Origin: Sporomusa sp. KB1
Lineage (GTDB): Bacteria; Bacillota; Negativicutes; Sporomusales; Sporomusaceae
NCBI RefSeq assembly: GCF_007830295.1
Contig: NZ_VLKC01000002.1
Span: 592,940-656,939 of the forward strand
Direction: 5' to 3'
Length of the DNA: 64,000 bases
Part shown: positions 26,386 through 35,504 of the stretch, piece by piece
Numbering within the stretch: position 1 is the stretch's first letter
How the letters are laid out: each line of letters opens with the position of its first letter
Position numbers and translations under genes: made by a program
Notes under the pieces: model-generated
The model's input: the letters and a program-made list of their open reading frames with translations, nothing else
Told to the model about the DNA's origin: nothing
The model's database searches: none

Positions 26386-27300
26386 CTAGCCTTTACCATT
26401 CGCTTCCTCCGCCATCTCTACTCTGTCCACAGACTGGACACCCTGCAATTGGGTTAACAGCATGCCAGCCAACATTAAGGCACAGCCCACTAGTTCCTGA
26501 AAACCCAGCCATTCATCCAGCAGCAAAAAACCGCCAATAGTGGCAAAAACCGTTTCCATACTGAGAATAATGGCCGCCTGTGCCGGTGGAGAATGTTTTT
26601 GGCCAACCACCTGCAAAGTGTAAGCAATTCCTACTGAACAAAAGCCGCCATACAGGATGGGGATGAGTGCCCCCCTAAGCCCCGCCAGAGTTATAGTCTC
26701 CAATCCAAAAGCCGTACCCATACTCAGCAAACCGCAGGTAACAAACTGAAAAAAGGACAACTTCAGCACATCAACCCTATCGGCAAAGTGATCAATCAGC
26801 AGAATATGTACCGACCAGAATAAAGCACCTATCAATTGCAGCAAATCGCCATAGGAAATAAAAAAACTTTCTTTAACACATAGCAAATACAAGCCTACTA
26901 CGGCCAACACTGCGCTAAGCCAGGTAGCCTTGCTAACACGCTGCTGCAGAAATATCCCCAAAATAGGTACAAGTACAATATATAAACAAGTAACAAATGC
27001 GGCCTTGCCTGCGGTCGTATAAATAAGGCCAATTTGCTGCAAAGAGGCTGCCGTAAAAAGAATCAAGCCGGCTAAAAAGCCTGGCAGCAATGCTCCCGTG
27101 ACATTCATTTTGGGTGATGCTTGCGGCTTTTTTTGAAAATAGAAAATCAGCGGCAACAGCGAAAGACTGCCCAGTACAAATCGTATTCCATTAAAAGTAA
27201 AAGGCCCTACATGCTCCATGCCTACCCGTTGCGCTACAAAGGCAAAACCCCAGATAGCAGCCGCAAATAATAACAGCAGATTTGATTTCATCGCACTCAT
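26386..27300 (-). CDS. EamA/DMT-family transporter
   Basis: 304 residues, ten predicted helices in two EamA repeats ('IWGFAFVAQRVGMEH' at the N-terminus, 'LFWSVHILLIDHFADRVD' opening the second). It differs clearly from the other EamA protein at 24397-25356, so it is not a recent duplicate. Exporter or importer of a small metabolite; substrate unknown. The start ATG lies 11 bases after AAAGGAG; the ATG three codons later is an alternative. Monocistronic. Confidence 0.9.
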   Translation of the reverse strand: MSAMKSNLLLLFAAAIWGFAFVAQRVGMEHVGPFTFNGIRFVLGSLSLLPLIFYFQKKPQASPKMNVTGALLPGFLAGLILFTAASLQQIGLIYTTAGKAAFVTCLYIVLVPILGIFLQQRVSKATWLSAVLAVVGLYLLCVKESFFISYGDLLQLIGALFWSVHILLIDHFADRVDVLKLSFFQFVTCGLLSMGTAFGLETITLAGLRGALIPILYGGFCSVGIAYTLQVVGQKHSPPAQAAIILSMETVFATIGGFLLLDEWLGFQELVGCALMLAGMLLTQLQGVQSVDRVEMAEEANGKG

Positions 27301-27545
27301 AGTTATCCAAACTCCTTTTGCTAATAGACCAAGCCCCCTTCCTAGAACAAATAGAAAAGGGGCATTGTTACCATACTACCACCAAATTAGCCTTTCGTCT
27401 AGTTAGGAATGGCTTCCTAAGCGCTCTGCTCTGTCATTTTTGTACATTTCTTGCTGCTTCTGCCTGCGAAAAATGCTAGTAAAATAAAACAGCTTCATGC
27501 TATATTATAGAGAAATATATATAATTGAGGGAGAACAAGCGAAAG

Positions 27546-28067
27546 ATGGCAGATAAACCATTAAAAAGCGACACTATTTTAAGCCAAATTGATGCCCATA
27601 GCCTTACCGAAAAGATTATTGAAATAGATGAACCAAATGTTAGTTTCTTCATTTTTCAACTGGGGGACTATTTGTTTTCCTTCTGTGGCAGCCAAGCCCG
27701 TGAAATACTGCCCTATACGGCGCTGACATGGATTCCTGGTGCAACTGCGCACATTCCAGGAGTAATCAACCTACGCGGCGATGTAGCTGCAGTGCTTGAT
27801 TTAAAACAAATACTCGGTATGAATGAGGCTAATTATGAGACAACAGGTGCTGCTTTCATAGTAATGGTACGGTCTGGTGACGGGCGAAATGGATTTCTGG
27901 TGGATACTATCATAGATGTTGTGGAGGTACCTAATTCTGCAACTAAACAAGTACTGTCAACCCTGGATGAACGTTTCAAGCGTTTTGCATCAAGTCAGTT
28001 TGAATATAGACGCAACCTGGTAACAGTCCTGGACGCTTCTTTACTTATAGAAAAGGTAAATTCCTAA
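27546..28067 (+). CDS. cheW: CheW-type adaptor, first gene of the Wsp/Che3-like operon
   Basis: 173 residues from the ATG at 27546 (GAGGGAG upstream); a TTG at 27525 lacks a site. A CheW domain covers about 35-165: 'FFIFQLGDYLFSFCG', 'WIPGATAHIPGVINLRGDVAAVLDLK', 'GFLVDTIIDVVEVP'. It links receptors to CheA at the membrane. The N-terminal 30 residues are an extra extension. It is followed after one base by a second, more divergent CheW-like gene, as in Wsp systems, which carry two adaptors. Confidence 0.9.
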   Translation: MADKPLKSDTILSQIDAHSLTEKIIEIDEPNVSFFIFQLGDYLFSFCGSQAREILPYTALTWIPGATAHIPGVINLRGDVAAVLDLKQILGMNEANYETTGAAFIVMVRSGDGRNGFLVDTIIDVVEVPNSATKQVLSTLDERFKRFASSQFEYRRNLVTVLDASLLIEKVNS

Positions 28068-28068
28068 C

Positions 28069-28512
28069 GTGGCTATAGATATGTGCCAAAATGAACTCCG
28101 ACTATTGATCATTTCGCTAGGTGACAGGCGCTATGGAATTGATATTGAGCAAATTGCTTATTTGACAAATTTTGATCCAACCGAATCTGCTGTAGGTTTT
28201 GAACAACTGCTGGCAGCAGGTCCTTTTGCGAATTGCCACTATTCAAAAATGCTGCTCATCAAGCAGAAACTGCAAACACCAATCCTCATTACTGAGCCTG
28301 ACGAGGTGGCAACATGCAAAGTCAGCGATATTCGTAAACTGCCTGATATTCTGACTGCAGCCGCGGGAAATAAAGGTGTATGGGGACTTTTACCGCAGGA
28401 AAATAACCTAATCATACTGATTGACTTTTACAAAAATCAACTATTTAAACAACTCACACGTACTATCGATAAAGAGATATACGGTGCAGTCACAAGGAGC
28501 GAATATAAATGA
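28069..28512 (+). CDS. Divergent CheW-like adaptor
   Basis: 147 residues, GTG start one base after the preceding stop. The fold-defining pattern is recognisable at both ends ('LLIISLGDRRYGIDIEQIAYLT' and 'GLLPQENNLIILIDFYK'). The central 'INLRG' loop of CheW is missing, replaced by 'SKMLLIKQKLQTPILITEP'. It may cap or tune the CheA array rather than bind receptors normally. It overlaps the receptor gene by four bases. Family assignment is by pattern and operon position, so only moderately sure. Confidence 0.65.
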   Translation: MAIDMCQNELRLLIISLGDRRYGIDIEQIAYLTNFDPTESAVGFEQLLAAGPFANCHYSKMLLIKQKLQTPILITEPDEVATCKVSDIRKLPDILTAAAGNKGVWGLLPQENNLIILIDFYKNQLFKQLTRTIDKEIYGAVTRSEYK

Positions 28513-30026
28513 ACAGTAGTCTTAAGGTAAAAATAATTGGACTTATGGCGCTTTTCATGTGTTGTTTAGTGGCCGTATTATCCTATGTTTCTGTTACTGG
28601 CACACTTCAGCGCGGTGAAGTCCGGTTGCGTGAATACCAGGATATGCTTTATAAGCAAAAAACAGATAACATGAAAAATCTTGTTGAAGCAATTTCCAGT
28701 GCTGCTTCCTTAATGACAGAGGACGAGGCAAAACAATTTGTGCGCAATGCCCGCTATGGTGTTGACGGGTACTTTTTGGTTATCAATACCAATGGCAGTC
28801 TGGCTGTCCATATTGATCAACCCCTGGAAGGGCAGTCTTTAACAACGATAAAAGATGCCGATAATCAAGCCTTTTTGCTGAAGCTGCTTGAACAATGCAA
28901 AGAAAAAGGTGAAGGTACAATCCAGTATACCTGGCTAAAACCAGGTTCCTCAAAAACCGAACCCAAATTATCGTATGGCAAGATCATCGGCAAGTGGAAC
29001 TGGCTGGTAGTAACAGGCGTATATCTCGATGATGTAGCGGCGGCTGTCCATAAAGAAGAACGCGATATTCAACAAGAGGCATGGACTACGGTGCAAAGAT
29101 ATTTGTTGATAGCAGCTTTTGCTCTTGTACTTATTATTGCTGCAGCCGGTTTCTTCCTTAATCGTTATATAACCCGGCCATTGACCGGAGCCATTACAAA
29201 AGTAAATACCTATGCGACAAAAATGGATGAAACTGTGACAACCCAGGCCAGCTTTTCCATTGAGCTTTCCTCTTCGGTAAGTGAGATTTCCGCAACTATG
29301 GAGGAATTTTCGTCATCAGCTATTTTAATTAGCAATCATAGCCAGGGAGTAGCCGATAGTGCTGCGCAAACGTTGCAAAGAACCCGGCAAGGCGTTGCTG
29401 AAGTCGAGGCCTTGATGGAAAAAATGAAGGAAATCTATAACGATAATCAAGTAAATATTCAGGAGATTGTTGCCTTAGGTCATAAGTCCAAAGAAGTTAC
29501 CAAAATCATGGAGTTTATCAATAATATTGCGAGTCAGACTCGCCTGATTGCCTTTAACGCCGCGCTGGAAGCAGCCAGCGCCGGGGAAGCTGGCAAACGG
29601 TTTGGGGTAGTTGCTTTAGAAATCAGACGCCTGGCCGATAGTGTCATGGAATCAACAAAAGAGATCGAAACTAAAAGCAATGAAATTGTAGCAGCTGTAA
29701 GCCGGCAGGTAGTTGCTTCTGAAAAGAATACTAAAGGAATTGAAGAAGGGATGGCCTATTCGGAACGCACTGTTTCTATTATCTATGACATAGAGAATGC
29801 AGCCGATCAGACAACCGATGCAGTCCAGCAAATTGTTCTTTCTATCCAGCAGCAGCAAACCGCCGGCGAGCAGGTACTGACGGCATTAAGGCAAATTAAG
29901 CAGGGAACAACCGACAATACAACGATGATACAGCAGATAAAAACAATTAGTAAAGAATTGGCTAATTTAGCCGAGGAACTGGATCTTGTCGTTGAACATG
30001 GTAAAAAGGTGGCAACAGCTGATTAA
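28509..30026 (+). CDS. Cache-domain chemoreceptor with atypical signalling tip
   Basis: 505 residues. TM1 at about 7-27, a single Cache domain (about 35-180: 'VDGYFLVINTNGSLAVH', 'KLSYGKIIGKWNWLVVTGVY'), TM2 at about 196-217, then the cytoplasmic hairpin without a clear HAMP. The tip reads 'SQTRLIAFNAALEAASAGE' rather than the canonical form seen in the other receptors of this window. That suggests it is matched to the dedicated CheA/CheW of this operon and insulated from the main array. Ligand unknown; small carboxylates are common for this fold. Confidence 0.92.
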   Translation: MNSSLKVKIIGLMALFMCCLVAVLSYVSVTGTLQRGEVRLREYQDMLYKQKTDNMKNLVEAISSAASLMTEDEAKQFVRNARYGVDGYFLVINTNGSLAVHIDQPLEGQSLTTIKDADNQAFLLKLLEQCKEKGEGTIQYTWLKPGSSKTEPKLSYGKIIGKWNWLVVTGVYLDDVAAAVHKEERDIQQEAWTTVQRYLLIAAFALVLIIAAAGFFLNRYITRPLTGAITKVNTYATKMDETVTTQASFSIELSSSVSEISATMEEFSSSAILISNHSQGVADSAAQTLQRTRQGVAEVEALMEKMKEIYNDNQVNIQEIVALGHKSKEVTKIMEFINNIASQTRLIAFNAALEAASAGEAGKRFGVVALEIRRLADSVMESTKEIETKSNEIVAAVSRQVVASEKNTKGIEEGMAYSERTVSIIYDIENAADQTTDAVQQIVLSIQQQQTAGEQVLTALRQIKQGTTDNTTMIQQIKTISKELANLAEELDLVVEHGKKVATAD

Positions 30027-30053
30027 GTCAGCAGTTAGGCGGGGATTTATTTT

Positions 30054-31082
30054 ATGGATGCTCATAAGAACGCTATCAGGGTACTTATCGTTGACGATTG
30101 CCCGATTGTACGGGAATTTATAATTGGACTCTTAGCAGAGGAAGCCGACATCAAGGTAGTCGGCGAAGCCGCTAATGGTGAAGAAGCAAGCAAGCAGGCT
30201 TTCCTGCTGCGTCCTAATCTTATTATTATGGATATCGCCATGCCTGTCATGGATGGCTTAGAAGCCATTGAAGTTATTATGCAGAATAACCCTACTCCGA
30301 TTCTGGTTGTCACCGCCTATGGCGATGCTCATTTAGCGTACGAAGCAGTAAGCAGAGGAGCCTTGGAGGTAGTCGAAAAACCCAGTATTGATTCCACAAA
30401 TTACCGGCAATTTATTCATAAAATAAAATTACTGGCCGGGGTAAAAGTAATCAGGCATATCACCGGCAACAGGCAAGCAGCACCAAAACATATCATTGCA
30501 AAGGCTGGGGCAAACCGCCGCTCTAAAGCAGTAGCTATAGCCTCCTCACTTGGTGGCGCAAAGGTATTGGAAGCCATACTCTCCCAACTATCTGCTGATT
30601 TTCCGGCTCCGATTGTTATCGCCCAGCATATTTCTGAAGGTTTTGCCGAAGCGCTGGCAGACTGGCTTGATTATAAAACACCGCTTACCGTAAAGGTGGC
30701 GTCGCAATCCGAGCCTTTGCTTCCAGGGAGAGTATTAATTGCCCCGCCGGAACATAACGTGCAGTTGGATGTAGATGGCAACATAGAACTATTGCCCTAT
30801 TCACCCGGGAATATCTATCATCCCTCCTGCGATAGGTTGCTTGCTTCCGTAGCGCATGCCTACCGCAAGGGAGCAGTAGGCATTATTCTGACAGGCATGG
30901 GGCAAGACGGGGTTAAGGGAATGCAAGCCATCAAAGCTGCCGGCGGCATTACCATAGCCCAAAATAAACAAACTTCACTCATCTATAACATGCCCAGACT
31001 CGTAATTGAAGCTGGTTTAGCCGATTTTATTGTGGCGGAAAAAGATATAGCGTCCACATTGACTAAGGTGCTGACCTTATGA
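30054..31082 (+). CDS. cheB: Chemotaxis response regulator methylesterase CheB
   Basis: 342 residues: receiver domain (about 8-125, phosphoacceptor Asp in 'LIIMDIAMPVMDG') and methylesterase domain (about 160-340). The catalytic triad is visible as Ser in 'IASSLGGAK', His in 'VIAQHISEG' and Asp in 'GMGQDGVKGM'. It removes methyl groups from receptor glutamates for adaptation. It overlaps cheR by four bases (ATGA). A dedicated CheB-CheR pair implies adaptation within this pathway. Confidence 0.95.
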   Translation: MDAHKNAIRVLIVDDCPIVREFIIGLLAEEADIKVVGEAANGEEASKQAFLLRPNLIIMDIAMPVMDGLEAIEVIMQNNPTPILVVTAYGDAHLAYEAVSRGALEVVEKPSIDSTNYRQFIHKIKLLAGVKVIRHITGNRQAAPKHIIAKAGANRRSKAVAIASSLGGAKVLEAILSQLSADFPAPIVIAQHISEGFAEALADWLDYKTPLTVKVASQSEPLLPGRVLIAPPEHNVQLDVDGNIELLPYSPGNIYHPSCDRLLASVAHAYRKGAVGIILTGMGQDGVKGMQAIKAAGGITIAQNKQTSLIYNMPRLVIEAGLADFIVAEKDIASTLTKVLTL

Positions 31083-32629
31083 TAATAAAGCCAGCTATGC
31101 TGCCAACGCTTGATTTAGAAAAACTCAGCCTGCTCATCAACCAGCGGTATGGGCTGGAGTTTCGCCAACAACGACTGAAACCGCTGCAAGAAGCTCTACA
31201 AGAACGTATGGAAGTATGTAAAATTTCTACTATCGACGAGTATCTGCAGTTAGTGCAGCAGCAGGAAGAAGAACTATTGCTGCTTATTAACCTGTTAACC
31301 GTTCATGAGACTTATTTTTTCCGCGAACCAACACACCTTTCTATTATGAGTAAGCAAGCCATTCCGCGGTTAATAAAAAACGGAAGTCAAGCTCCTTTTC
31401 TTCGCCTGTTGAGTGCCGGTTGCTCAACAGGCGAAGAAGCCTATTCTATGGCGATAGCTGCTCTTTCAATACCTGGCGCGGGAATTGACTGGGACTTTGA
31501 AGTAATCGGTGTTGATGTGGATAAAGAAGCCATAAAAAAGGCGCAAGCCGGTATATATGGCTTATATTCTTTTCGCTCCTGTCCCAGAGATATCTGTGAA
31601 AATTGCTTTGATCACGTAGCCAAAGAAAGTTATATGATTAAAAGCCATATCAAAAAAAAAGTACGGTTTGAGTCGCTAAACTTATTTGCGCAAGCGTATC
31701 CGGACTGGATGCAAAACATGGACATCGTATTTTATCGGAATGTCTCCATTTATTTCTCTAAAGAACAACAGCAAGAAGTCTTTCGTCGTTTGTCTGAGTT
31801 GCTAAAAACTGACGGCAGCTTGTTTCTAAGCTGTACGGAAACTTTATATCACAATAATAAGCTACTATCACTGGTTAAAAATGATGACGTATTTTATTAC
31901 CAAAAACAAGCTGCTGAAATAGTTGTTGACCGCGCTGCTGCTACCAGAAAAATAACTGCAATAAATAAACAGTACCTGGCTGTTGGCCAGCCAAGGCAAA
32001 TTTCCGCCTTACAACTAAAGAAACAGTCACCTAAACCTGCACTGCAAACAAATCGTTCCAGCTTAGCAACCAGTAAGAGTAAGCGGCACTCGCCGCTGCC
32101 ATTAACTGACAAAGGCACTCGCTGCCAAGAACGGTTCACAGCTGCACTGGAATTAGTGAAATTGAAAAAATATCCTGAGGCCATTAGCCGCCTGAACGAA
32201 ATCCTTGCCGTTGATTCCTTTTTCATTAAGGCTTATACCTTAAAAGCCAATATTCTCCTTAATCTTCAATGTGTTGACACAGCTATAGAACTGTGTCAGA
32301 CGGCACTGATGCTGGATACCTTTTGCCTGGAAGCCTATCTGCTGCTTGGCATGGCAGCAAAACTTACCGGACAGCAGGCCGAGGCTATTAAGCGCTTTAA
32401 GGAAGCGGTGTATGTGTATCCCGAATGTTGGCTGGCTCATTTCTTTTTGGCTGAAATGTATCAGCTGCCGGAAGAAGCCCCCTACGCCAAACGGGAATAT
32501 GAATTGGCTATGAAAATACTCAAGCAAGGCAACTTTGAAAAACACGGATTAAGCTTTTTTCTAGTACCATTCCAACTTGATAACTTTATCCAATTATGCC
32601 AGCACAATATAACAAAATTGCAGGCTTGA
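31079..32629 (+). CDS. cheR: CheR methyltransferase with C-terminal TPR repeats
   Basis: 516 residues. The SAM-dependent methyltransferase (about 10-285) has 'LLSAGCSTGEEAYSMAIA' for SAM binding and 'IVFYRNVSIYF' where most CheR proteins read CRNVLIYF. A basic linker (about 290-345) leads to tetratricopeptide repeats (about 350-480). CheR-TPR is the form found in Wsp (WspC) and other alternative chemosensory systems. It methylates the operon's receptor. The start codon lies inside the cheB stop. Confidence 0.94.
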   Translation: MIIKPAMLPTLDLEKLSLLINQRYGLEFRQQRLKPLQEALQERMEVCKISTIDEYLQLVQQQEEELLLLINLLTVHETYFFREPTHLSIMSKQAIPRLIKNGSQAPFLRLLSAGCSTGEEAYSMAIAALSIPGAGIDWDFEVIGVDVDKEAIKKAQAGIYGLYSFRSCPRDICENCFDHVAKESYMIKSHIKKKVRFESLNLFAQAYPDWMQNMDIVFYRNVSIYFSKEQQQEVFRRLSELLKTDGSLFLSCTETLYHNNKLLSLVKNDDVFYYQKQAAEIVVDRAAATRKITAINKQYLAVGQPRQISALQLKKQSPKPALQTNRSSLATSKSKRHSPLPLTDKGTRCQERFTAALELVKLKKYPEAISRLNEILAVDSFFIKAYTLKANILLNLQCVDTAIELCQTALMLDTFCLEAYLLLGMAAKLTGQQAEAIKRFKEAVYVYPECWLAHFFLAEMYQLPEEAPYAKREYELAMKILKQGNFEKHGLSFFLVPFQLDNFIQLCQHNITKLQA

Positions 32630-32667
32630 CCACTAAATCCCTACTGAAGGAGAGGCGGTATGGCATT

Positions 32668-34848
32668 ATGTCATTAAATATCAAACTTCTTTCGGTTAAA
32701 TTTACCGCAGAAGCCGCGAAACATTGTAACCAAATTGAAAAAGAATTACTCACATTAGAGGCACGCGGCTTTTCCCCAGAGATTCTTGATTCAGTTTTTC
32801 GGGCTGCGCACACGATAAAGGGTGCCGCCCGAATGCTAAAATTAACAGGTATCTCAACAGTAGCCCACCGAATGGAAGATGTTTTAGAGCTGCTGAGAAA
32901 TGGACAAAGCCGCCTTTCCCAAGAAGTAATAGATCTTTTATTAAAAGGCGTTGACACGATTCGCCAACTACTTGCTGCCGTTGCTGCTCTGGCCCCCTTG
33001 CCGGAATCATTGCCTCCGGTCTGCTTTGAACTAGAACAATTTCTGCATAAAGATACCGCTGAGAACCAGGAAAAATGCCCAGATCAGACTTCTGCAAAAG
33101 TTACCGAAGATCATATCCAGGATGACGCTGCAAACATCACCCATAATTTTGTCCAAATACGTGCAGAGCGGTTAGATGAATTAATCCAGCTGATGGGAGA
33201 AGTCGTTTCTTTTCAATACCGCAAGAAACAGCAAGCCAGTATCGTACGCGATATCATGCGATTATCAACAACAAGTCTTGCGTTAGCCTCTTACCAAACT
33301 CTTACCACTGCACAGACCGAACCGGTTCGCAATGAATTGGCAACTACATTAGCCGCTATACACAGTCAATTGTCGAAATTCCAGGATTCCCTGCGCAATG
33401 ACGCGGTAATCGAAAACCTTCTGACTGCTGACCTGCAGGAACGGTCTTTGAAAATACGAATGCTGCCGCTAGCAACCGTTTTTGATAAAATCAACCGTGT
33501 AGTTAGAGATCTTACTCGCACAACAGGCAAAGAAATTGAGTTTCAAGTGGAAGGCGGCAATACCGAACTTGATCGTAAAATTATTGAGCATTTGGGTGAT
33601 TGTCTGCTCCATATGGTTCGCAATGCCGTTGACCACGGTATCGAATTGCCGCAAGACCGGGTTATAGCAGGTAAAAAACCATGTGGAATCATCCGGTTAT
33701 CCGCTTTTTACGATTCAGGAGGAGTCACTATTGTTCTCCATGATGACGGCGCAGGCATCTCGCTAGATCAGATAAAAACGACAGCTGTAAAGAAACGGCT
33801 GCTAACTGAAGATGCTGTGAATACCCTTACAGAAATCGAATTACTGGATTTACTCTTTTTATCTGGTTTTAGCACAAGTCCCATTATTACCGACATATCC
33901 GGGCGCGGTGTAGGAATGAACGTTGTCAAACAAACAATTACCGAGAAGCTTAAGGGCTCAGTCAGAATCCAGACACGCGCCGGAAAAGGAACTACATTTT
34001 TGCTGAAAGTTCCCATCACGCTGGCACTTTCACGAATGTTACTTGTAGCAGCAGCCAATCACACCTTCGCCATACCCACCTACTCGGTTCAGGAAATAGT
34101 AATGGTACCTGCCAGCCAGGTTATCCATGTTGTCAGCAAACGCGCCCTGCGCATACGTGAGCAAATTGTCCCCCTGGAGGAACTTGAGACTATTTTGAGT
34201 TGCCCGCAAACCGCAGCGCATGAACGATCTGAGCTGTTGATTATCTTACTGGCAGCCGGCGCGGAAAGACTAGGTCTAATTGTCGATACTATCATAAGTG
34301 AAGCCGACATGGTTATAAAACCTTTACCTTCAGCGCTAGCGTCACTTGCGTTGCTTTCCGGTTTTACTGTTGGCAGCAATGATGAAATAATTAGTGTGCT
34401 CGGAGTCACAGCACTACTAAAGCAGGCTCGCCAAAATAAGCTGCCTGCAGGTATTTCTTCAAAAACTGACTCGCAAAAACAATCCAAAACCATTCTGGTT
34501 GTCGATGATTCTGCCAACACCAGGGATATTGTAAAAAGCATTCTAGAGTCCTATGGCTACCAGGTGGATTTGGCCGAAGACGGGCTGGATGCTATTGAAA
34601 AAACTGACAAAAAAGTATATGATGCTGTTATAACCGATGTCGAAATGCCTCAGCTTGATGGCTTCAGCCTTACTTCGCATTTACGTCAAGATGAGCGGTA
34701 TCGACAAATTCCGGTGATAATTGTAACCTCCCGCGAAAAGGCGGAAGATAAGCGGCGGGGTATTCAGGTTGGTGCCAATGCCTATATTGTTAAAGGTGCC
34801 TTTGATCAAACTAACCTCATTGAAACATTGAAAAATGTAATCGGTTAG
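32668..34848 (+). CDS. cheA: Hybrid histidine kinase CheA with C-terminal receiver (CheA-REC)
   Basis: 726 residues from the ATG at 32668. Domains: HPt with phospho-His in 'RAAHTIKGAARML'; dimerisation helices; HATPase with N-box 'HMVRNAVDHGIE', G1 'DDGAGI' and G2 'GRGVGMNVV'; CheW-like domain; and receiver (about 600-725) with 'LVVDDSANTR', phospho-Asp in 'AVITDVEMPQLDG' and Lys in 'YIVKGAF'. No P2 domain was recognised. CheA-REC is typical of WspE and Frz/Che3-like systems. It starts the phosphate flow to the two response regulators encoded next. Confidence 0.95.
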   Translation: MSLNIKLLSVKFTAEAAKHCNQIEKELLTLEARGFSPEILDSVFRAAHTIKGAARMLKLTGISTVAHRMEDVLELLRNGQSRLSQEVIDLLLKGVDTIRQLLAAVAALAPLPESLPPVCFELEQFLHKDTAENQEKCPDQTSAKVTEDHIQDDAANITHNFVQIRAERLDELIQLMGEVVSFQYRKKQQASIVRDIMRLSTTSLALASYQTLTTAQTEPVRNELATTLAAIHSQLSKFQDSLRNDAVIENLLTADLQERSLKIRMLPLATVFDKINRVVRDLTRTTGKEIEFQVEGGNTELDRKIIEHLGDCLLHMVRNAVDHGIELPQDRVIAGKKPCGIIRLSAFYDSGGVTIVLHDDGAGISLDQIKTTAVKKRLLTEDAVNTLTEIELLDLLFLSGFSTSPIITDISGRGVGMNVVKQTITEKLKGSVRIQTRAGKGTTFLLKVPITLALSRMLLVAAANHTFAIPTYSVQEIVMVPASQVIHVVSKRALRIREQIVPLEELETILSCPQTAAHERSELLIILLAAGAERLGLIVDTIISEADMVIKPLPSALASLALLSGFTVGSNDEIISVLGVTALLKQARQNKLPAGISSKTDSQKQSKTILVVDDSANTRDIVKSILESYGYQVDLAEDGLDAIEKTDKKVYDAVITDVEMPQLDGFSLTSHLRQDERYRQIPVIIVTSREKAEDKRRGIQVGANAYIVKGAFDQTNLIETLKNVIG

Positions 34849-34869
34849 TACGTTTGAAAGGGATGAACC

Positions 34870-35466
34870 ATGGATAAACCTACAAACAAGCCTCCGATAA
34901 AATTGCTGCTTATTGAAGATGACAGCTTCATGCGGGAAATGATTGCCTTAACCCTGGAAACAGAGAACTATGAAGTTACCGGTGTCGAGAGCGGTACAGA
35001 AGCCTTGCAAAAGCTGCACAATTGCAATAAATATGGTGGCATTATCTCTGATATGTATTTGCCGGATACCGATGGACTTACACTCTTTGAACAAATCCAT
35101 ACGGAATATCCTGACCTGCTGTATCTGATTTTAACCAGTGAAACCGATGAAATCATTGCCCGAAAAGCAACCAGTCTGGGAATTACCTATATTCTAAAAG
35201 ATGAAAACTTTGCCGAAACAGTTCTGGCTGCATTAGCTAACCTGCCGCAAATAGAAACCGCACCTGCTTCTCTAGCCCAAATGCCGGCAGAATTATTTCA
35301 TGATCTTAATCAGCCGCTTAATTCGATAAAAATGATTGCCGGCGGTATCCTCTTTTTACTAAAGCAGGGAGAAAAGCTGCCTGATGAAGAACTTTCCGAC
35401 TGCATGGAAAAAATTTCGGTTCAAACTGACCTCCTTGCCAGTATGCTTAAAAAAATGCGAATGTAA
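34870..35466 (+). CDS. Receiver protein fused to a lone DHp (histidine phosphotransfer) domain
   Basis: 198 residues. The receiver (about 9-125) has acidic residues D17/D18, phosphoacceptor D61, T89 and K110. After a Pro/Ala linker, residues 140-198 look like a histidine-kinase dimerisation domain: 'FHDLNQPLNSIKMIAGG' is an H-box with H144, followed by a second helix ending 'LASMLKKMRM'. No ATP-binding domain follows; the gene simply stops. This is a Spo0B-like layout and could relay phosphate between CheA-REC and the activator. The function is inferred from architecture. Confidence 0.85.
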   Translation: MDKPTNKPPIKLLLIEDDSFMREMIALTLETENYEVTGVESGTEALQKLHNCNKYGGIISDMYLPDTDGLTLFEQIHTEYPDLLYLILTSETDEIIARKATSLGITYILKDENFAETVLAALANLPQIETAPASLAQMPAELFHDLNQPLNSIKMIAGGILFLLKQGEKLPDEELSDCMEKISVQTDLLASMLKKMRM

Positions 35467-35504
35467 AAACGTAACTAAGTTTTAGCAACAAGGTGGGATA
35501 TCGA

